NCBI GenBank assembly: GCA_023386815.1
Contig: JAEWIZ010000015.1
Location: 1-64,000, forward strand
Origin: Bacillota bacterium
GTDB lineage: Bacteria > Bacillota > Clostridia > Lachnospirales > Lachnospiraceae
Length of the DNA stretch: 64,000 bases
Reading direction: 5' to 3'
Both the position numbers and the translations under genes were made by a program. Position 1 is the first letter of the stretch, and each line of letters starts with the position of its first letter. This document shows, one piece after another, positions 60,190 through 64,000 of the stretch. Below the pieces are notes generated by a model. That model made no database searches, had not been told where the DNA came from, and saw only the letters and a list, made by a program, of their open reading frames with translations.

Positions 60190-60620
60190 CCCCCATAAGT
60201 TAGATTATTTAGATCTAACTTTTATAGGGGCTTCTCATACTTCAAAAAGCGCCTCTTTTTTGTAGCTCTATGCAAAAATAGAGTCCACTTATATTTTATG
60301 ATAAAGCATTTTATTAATAATTTGATTTATTTACAACTTTATTCTATAGATCCCTCTTCTATAGTTTTTCTTACATTGCTTTTTTAGAGATGTTGAATTT
60401 TCTTTGGTTACATCATCTCTTATTATTACCTTTTTAGTATCTTTTTTAGTATCGTTCTTTTTATTATCTTTATTTTACTATCTTTATTTTACTATCTTTT
60501 ATTATCTTTCTTTCGTTATATCTTCCCATTAAATATAACTACTTCAAAGCTTCTGATCAATGTAGATTAACATTCTTATAACCTATTTTATCTTTCTAAT
60601 CCTATTTTACTTTACTTTTT
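60190..60620. other. AT-rich spacer after the insertion sequence
   Basis: It holds the 8-bp target duplication, the remainder of the interrupted typA terminator (CCCCCATAAGTTAGAT to 60260) and a pyrimidine-rich stretch with short repeated words (TATTTTACTATCTT type, about 60425-60520). No reading frame with a ribosome site was found. Confidence 0.5.
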
Positions 60621-60776
60621 TTATCTTAGGATTTTCTTTTCTTAGAGCTTTCTTTTCTTAGAACTTTCTTTCTTGGAACTTTCTATCTTAGAATTTTCTA
60701 TCTTAGAACTTTCTATCTTAGAACTTTCTTTTCCTAGAACTTTCTTTTCGCAGAACTCTCTTTTCCCAGAACTCTC
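60621..60776. repeat. Tandem repeat, ten 15-16-bp units
   Basis: Ten consecutive units of consensus TATCTTAGAACTTTC or TTTTCTTAGAACTTTC. Units 6 and 7 (60699-60728) are identical; the outer units drift. The array lies 97 bases beyond the Panacea gene's stop codon. No spacers, so it is not CRISPR. It contains no open frame on either strand. Confidence 0.8.
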
Positions 60777-60872
60777 TTAGTATTGAATTTTAAATACTTT
60801 CTTTGTATTGAATTTTTTGAATTTTCTTTCTTTAAATTATTATGTACCTGTTATCTCAATTTCTCGCTGCCC

Positions 60873-61679
60873 TTATATTCCTTGTGCATTATAAATTCCT
60901 TTGATTTCCATGATTTTTCCATTAGGATACTTCCAAATATCCTTTACATTGCTAATTTGATACTGATTAAGCACTTCCTTAAAATATGCTTTAATTACAT
61001 CCTTAGCAATAATCCTATTATTAAATCTATCCCTGGATATCTTCATAATACATCTTTCTGAATCTAACATAGCATATAATGCTTTTGGTCCAAACCATAG
61101 GAAGGACTCCATAATAGAATCAATTAATTCAATTTCTTCATCACTTAAATATTCCTCGCAGCCTTCCAGGGTGTGTATGCCACACTTCTTCATACTCTCG
61201 AACATTTTCAAGTAAGGCATATGTTCATTGTTTATTCCGCACTCCTCCTGAAATAGCTCCTGTTCATACAGTGCCAGCGAAAATGCTTGTGCATAATATA
61301 ATAAGTGTTGAATATAGCTCGGGCATATTTCAGCACAGCTTTTATTGACCATGTAATATGCTATCGCATAAATTTTAGATGACATTATTTTTGACAAAAC
61401 TGCATTTTTACTTTTCTTAAATGCTACTCCCGTCAGACACTCCTGTCTTCGACAAAGTAAATCATAATAAAACTCCGGATCATCTAAAATAGTTCTGAGT
61501 TTATTGGAATACTCATTCGTAGGGACATCACCTTCCATATATCGGATGATAGTCGTTTCACCCCATCCTAGAAGTTTTGCTAAGGGCTTTTTTCCAATTC
61601 GATAGCGATCAAGTATTAGTTTAATCTCTTCAGAGGAAATTATGGCTCCCATGTCCATCTCAATTCGATTATTGTTCAT
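60873..61679 (-). CDS. HTH and Panacea (DUF4065)-domain protein
   Basis: A 268-residue protein. Residues about 14-70 form a helix-turn-helix (IGKKPLAKLLGWGETTIIRYMEGDVP). Residues about 100-230 match the Panacea/DUF4065 domain (SocA/GepA-like): IYAIAYYMVNKSC, IQHLLYYAQAFSLALY and YLSDEEIELIDSIMESF. Panacea proteins are often antitoxins of two-gene systems. No toxin-sized gene is next to it: downstream is a repeat array and upstream 144 bp of spacer, then an unrelated permease. GAGGAG precedes the ATG. It could be a solitary antitoxin, a regulator or a defence remnant. Confidence 0.8.
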   Translation of the reverse strand: MNNNRIEMDMGAIISSEEIKLILDRYRIGKKPLAKLLGWGETTIIRYMEGDVPTNEYSNKLRTILDDPEFYYDLLCRRQECLTGVAFKKSKNAVLSKIMSSKIYAIAYYMVNKSCAEICPSYIQHLLYYAQAFSLALYEQELFQEECGINNEHMPYLKMFESMKKCGIHTLEGCEEYLSDEEIELIDSIMESFLWFGPKALYAMLDSERCIMKISRDRFNNRIIAKDVIKAYFKEVLNQYQISNVKDIWKYPNGKIMEIKGIYNAQGI

Positions 61680-61823
61680 ACATATACTCCTCAGTTCTTA
61701 GTAGTGGTTTCTTTTGTAAAAAAAAGACTTATCCATTCTCATGATACCACTTCTAAACTCTCACGTATATACAACTTTTGGATTATTTTAGACATTGTAT
61801 ATTAATGCATATCAAAATCATTA

Positions 61824-62951
61824 CTAGAACTTTCGAAACTCGTTAATATCCTTCGCAATGATTTGAAACCCACGAATCAATCGGTCGAACATACCCACTC
61901 GATGCATATTAACAAGAACCATTCCAATTGGAATACCAATAATCATTCCAAAAACTCCATACAGTCGATATCCAATGAACATAAATAATAAGGTAGCTAG
62001 TGGATTCAATCCAATGCTGTCACCCACCATTTTAGGTTGTAAAAGTTGTTTTACTACCTGACAAATCAAATAAATTACAACCAAACCAATTGCTCTAACG
62101 TATTGGCCGGATAGCACGTCATAAATAGCCCAGGGCCATAAAATAGCCCCAGTACCGAATACCGGTAGTACATCAAGTAATGCAATACCGAGTGCGGCTA
62201 AAAATGAATAATTAATTCTTAGAATTTCAAAACCAATAAACATAATAACGGTCAAAACTAACATAATTTTAAACTGAGCTTTAAAATAACCGCCAAAAGC
62301 TGACGCAAAATTACTATAAATCAATCTCCAATAGTTAACGGCCGATTCCGGTAGTCTCTTTCTTAAACCTGCAGCCAAATTATTCCGTTCCGCAGTAAAA
62401 AAATATGCAGACAGGATCGTAATTATAATCATCAAAAAGCCTTCAGCAATATTACCCACTATATTTTTAGCACTATCAATTGAGGTTGCTTGACGGTTGT
62501 CCATATAAGAGGTAACTGATTCCCCTAAATCAGATACTACATTATTCATAACATTCTGTACACTCTCTGGTAGGGCTGAGGTAAACTTCTGAATATATTT
62601 GTTAATTTCATTTAACTGGAGTTTCATGCTTTCGATGATAGCCGGAAGTTCATTTGAAAGCTCCGTTGCTTCCTTTACGAGGGCAGTAATTAGAAGAGCA
62701 CTTGTACCTATGATAAATATAATTGCCGTAACAATAATGATTGCCGAACTATGTTTCCGTCTAAGCTTAATCTTCTTTTCTAAAAAGTGCACTAGGGGAT
62801 TTGCTATCAAGGACACAATCCAACCGATGAGGAAAGGTAAAAAGAAGCTTAATAGTTTTGGCAATACTAACAATAGAAATAAGCCCAATAAAATTATAAA
62901 GATAAAGTTAATTACTATTTTTAAATATAGAATAAATTTATCATATTTCAT
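61824..62951 (-). CDS. AI-2E-family membrane transporter
   Basis: A 375-residue permease of the AI-2E (PerM/YtvI/YdiK) family. Two helix pairs at the N-terminus (about 10-35 and 60-85) flank a hydrophilic region; helices at 160-185, 210-300 and 315-350 follow. Family blocks are FLIGWIVSLIANPLVHFLEKK, LDVLPVFGTGAILWPWAIY near 260 and LQPKMVGDSIGLNPLATLLFMFIGYRLYG near 306. Members export small molecules or act as Na/H antiporters; the substrate here is unknown. Confidence 0.93.
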   Translation of the reverse strand: MKYDKFILYLKIVINFIFIILLGLFLLLVLPKLLSFFLPFLIGWIVSLIANPLVHFLEKKIKLRRKHSSAIIIVTAIIFIIGTSALLITALVKEATELSNELPAIIESMKLQLNEINKYIQKFTSALPESVQNVMNNVVSDLGESVTSYMDNRQATSIDSAKNIVGNIAEGFLMIIITILSAYFFTAERNNLAAGLRKRLPESAVNYWRLIYSNFASAFGGYFKAQFKIMLVLTVIMFIGFEILRINYSFLAALGIALLDVLPVFGTGAILWPWAIYDVLSGQYVRAIGLVVIYLICQVVKQLLQPKMVGDSIGLNPLATLLFMFIGYRLYGVFGMIIGIPIGMVLVNMHRVGMFDRLIRGFQIIAKDINEFRKF

Positions 62952-63302
62952 GAGTTTGCTCCTTCGGCTCTAAGTAAATAAATAAAAATTTATGGGTTAC
63001 AACATAAATATAATAACCAACTCAGCCAACATATTCTCTGTATTAAACTAGTATAATACAATCTTACGAAAGCATCAATCAAAAATTTCCAGTTCAATAT
63101 TCAATTTCCCATTACAATATAAATTTCTTTCACCAACTCTTGCTCTTATTAAAGATTTTATATTAGACTAAGTTTATATACTCTATTCTTCCATTATTCC
63201 AATTCGGATTTTCTTTAATCAACTTTTACCAACTTTGTCTTTATATAGCATGTTGCAATTCCATAAGAAAACTGGTTCAATAATAATTGACAAAGATCAA
63301 AA

Positions 63303-63367
63303 AACAGATATCTTCCTACAAGTCGTCATATGTCTCATGATTGTTCGACTCCAGAAAAATATCTGTT
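63303..63367 (-). terminator. Terminator of the metal permease operon
   Basis: AACAGATAT (63303-63311) pairs with ATATCTGTT (63359-63367), enclosing AGTCG/CGACT. A T-rich sequence (TTTTTTGATC) follows on the minus strand. The rest of the 62952-63525 gap is AT-rich with no gene that I could support. Confidence 0.65.
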
Positions 63368-63525
63368 GTGTATTATGAGTTTAACTTTTTATATTACAAC
63401 TTGTTTTACTAAGCTGATATCAACGGCAAGTTTTATTCGCTTGTGAAATACTTCTCCATAGCCCCTAAAAGTCTTTAAATCATGGAAGAATCTAGTGATC
63501 CACATTACTGATGTAATCCAACTGC

Positions 63526-64000
63526 CTATTCTTTAATAAAGAATGTAAGAAAGAAAAGTATGGATGAAATAATTACAATGGTCGGCCCTGTTGCTGTTCC
63601 TAAGTAAAAAGAAAAAATCAAGCCAGTAATTCCTGAGAATACAGAGATCATGATAGAAAACAAATGATATTCTCTAACATTAGATGACATGTTACGGCTC
63701 GCTGCAGCAGGAAGAATCAGCAGTGCATTTATGATTAGTATTCCCACCCACTTAACTGAGGACATTACAATAATTGCAATTATAATACTAAATAAGTCTT
63801 CCATTACCCTCGCATTGATATTCTTACTCTTGGCTAGAGATTCATTGACACTAATTGCATACAAACGATTAAACCCGAATAGCCAAAAAACAAGGGTTAA
63901 AATTAGAATAATAAATAACATTAATATTTCCTGCACATGAATGCTTAAGATGTCTCCAACTAAAAGTGCAGAGTATTTTGCAAAGTCTCCACCTCGCGAA
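63526..64000 (-). CDS. ABC-3-type metal permease, 5' part missing (window edge)
   Basis: The C-terminal 157 residues of a zinc/manganese-type ABC permease (ZnuB/TroC family). The frame continues without a stop to the right edge, so the GTG at 63936 is internal: upstream residues read KYSALLVGDILSIHV, equal to the family's LFGDIL block. Four membrane helices remain, with WVGILIINALLILPAAASRN and SGITGLIFSFYLGTATGPTIVI, typical of the family. It would import a divalent metal with an ATPase and a binding protein encoded off the window. Confidence 0.9.
   Translation of the reverse strand, partial: SRGGDFAKYSALLVGDILSIHVQEILMLFIILILTLVFWLFGFNRLYAISVNESLAKSKNINARVMEDLFSIIIAIIVMSSVKWVGILIINALLILPAAASRNMSSNVREYHLFSIMISVFSGITGLIFSFYLGTATGPTIVIISSILFFLTFFIKE

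Noticed and set aside
60621..60776. CRISPR array
   Set aside because: Units abut directly without spacers, are only 15-16 bp, and no cas gene is nearby.

Overview
The window is low-GC, has Shine-Dalgarno-rich short intergenic regions, carries sporulation genes (spoIIAA-AB-sigF, spoVACDE) and looks like the chromosome of an anaerobic, motile, spore-forming Clostridia member, most probably Lachnospiraceae. I cannot name the species from sequence alone. No rRNA, tRNA, CRISPR array or prophage was seen.

Region 1 (1-19.0 kb) is an accessory metabolic locus and the most interesting part. A minus-strand operon encodes an atypical acyl carrier protein, a CocE/NonD-type serine hydrolase, a phosphotransacylase, a butyrate-type acyl kinase, a cupin and an SDR oxidoreductase that runs off the left edge. 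It is divergent from a PucR-type regulator. Next come an electron-transfer pair (a truncated NuoF-like iron-sulfur protein plus a NuoG/GltD-type flavoprotein), a fumarate-reductase-like FAD protein, a chemoreceptor, an iron-sulfur flavoprotein divergent from a second PucR paralogue, a LysR regulator overlapping a dedicated holo-ACP synthase, and an MBL-fold hydrolase. Read together this looks like sensing, carrier loading, reduction, and ATP recovery through acyl-phosphate. The substrate is unknown.

Region 2 (19.3-27.8 kb) is an L-arabinose locus (FGGY kinase, araA, AraC-type regulator) interrupted by a MIF-like tautomerase, an orphan ParA/ParB pair and a second chemoreceptor. Region 3 (28-35 kb) is housekeeping: small membrane protein, RarA, DUF4250, VanZ-like, YigZ, a DUF6514-like protein and a class A penicillin-binding protein. 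Region 4 (35-41 kb) carries spoVACDE and spoIIA, plus two small proteins of 58 and 49 aa and a TPR protein.

Region 5 (41-51.5 kb) has a PrsA-like lipoprotein, YihY/BrkB, a SpoIID/LytB protein and a Gld-type ABC exporter whose gldG is frameshifted. Region 6 (51.5-53.8 kb) is dapA-dapB under a lysine riboswitch. Region 7 (54-64 kb) has a CYP152-type P450, an SSB-like OB-fold protein, an unusual inverted array of 11-bp repeats, typA, an IS256-family element inserted into what was the typA terminator (8-bp target duplication), a repeat-rich spacer, a Panacea/DUF4065 protein, an AI-2E-family permease and a partial ABC-3 metal permease. Start codons were moved from the longest ORF wherever a ribosome binding site clearly decided the start.
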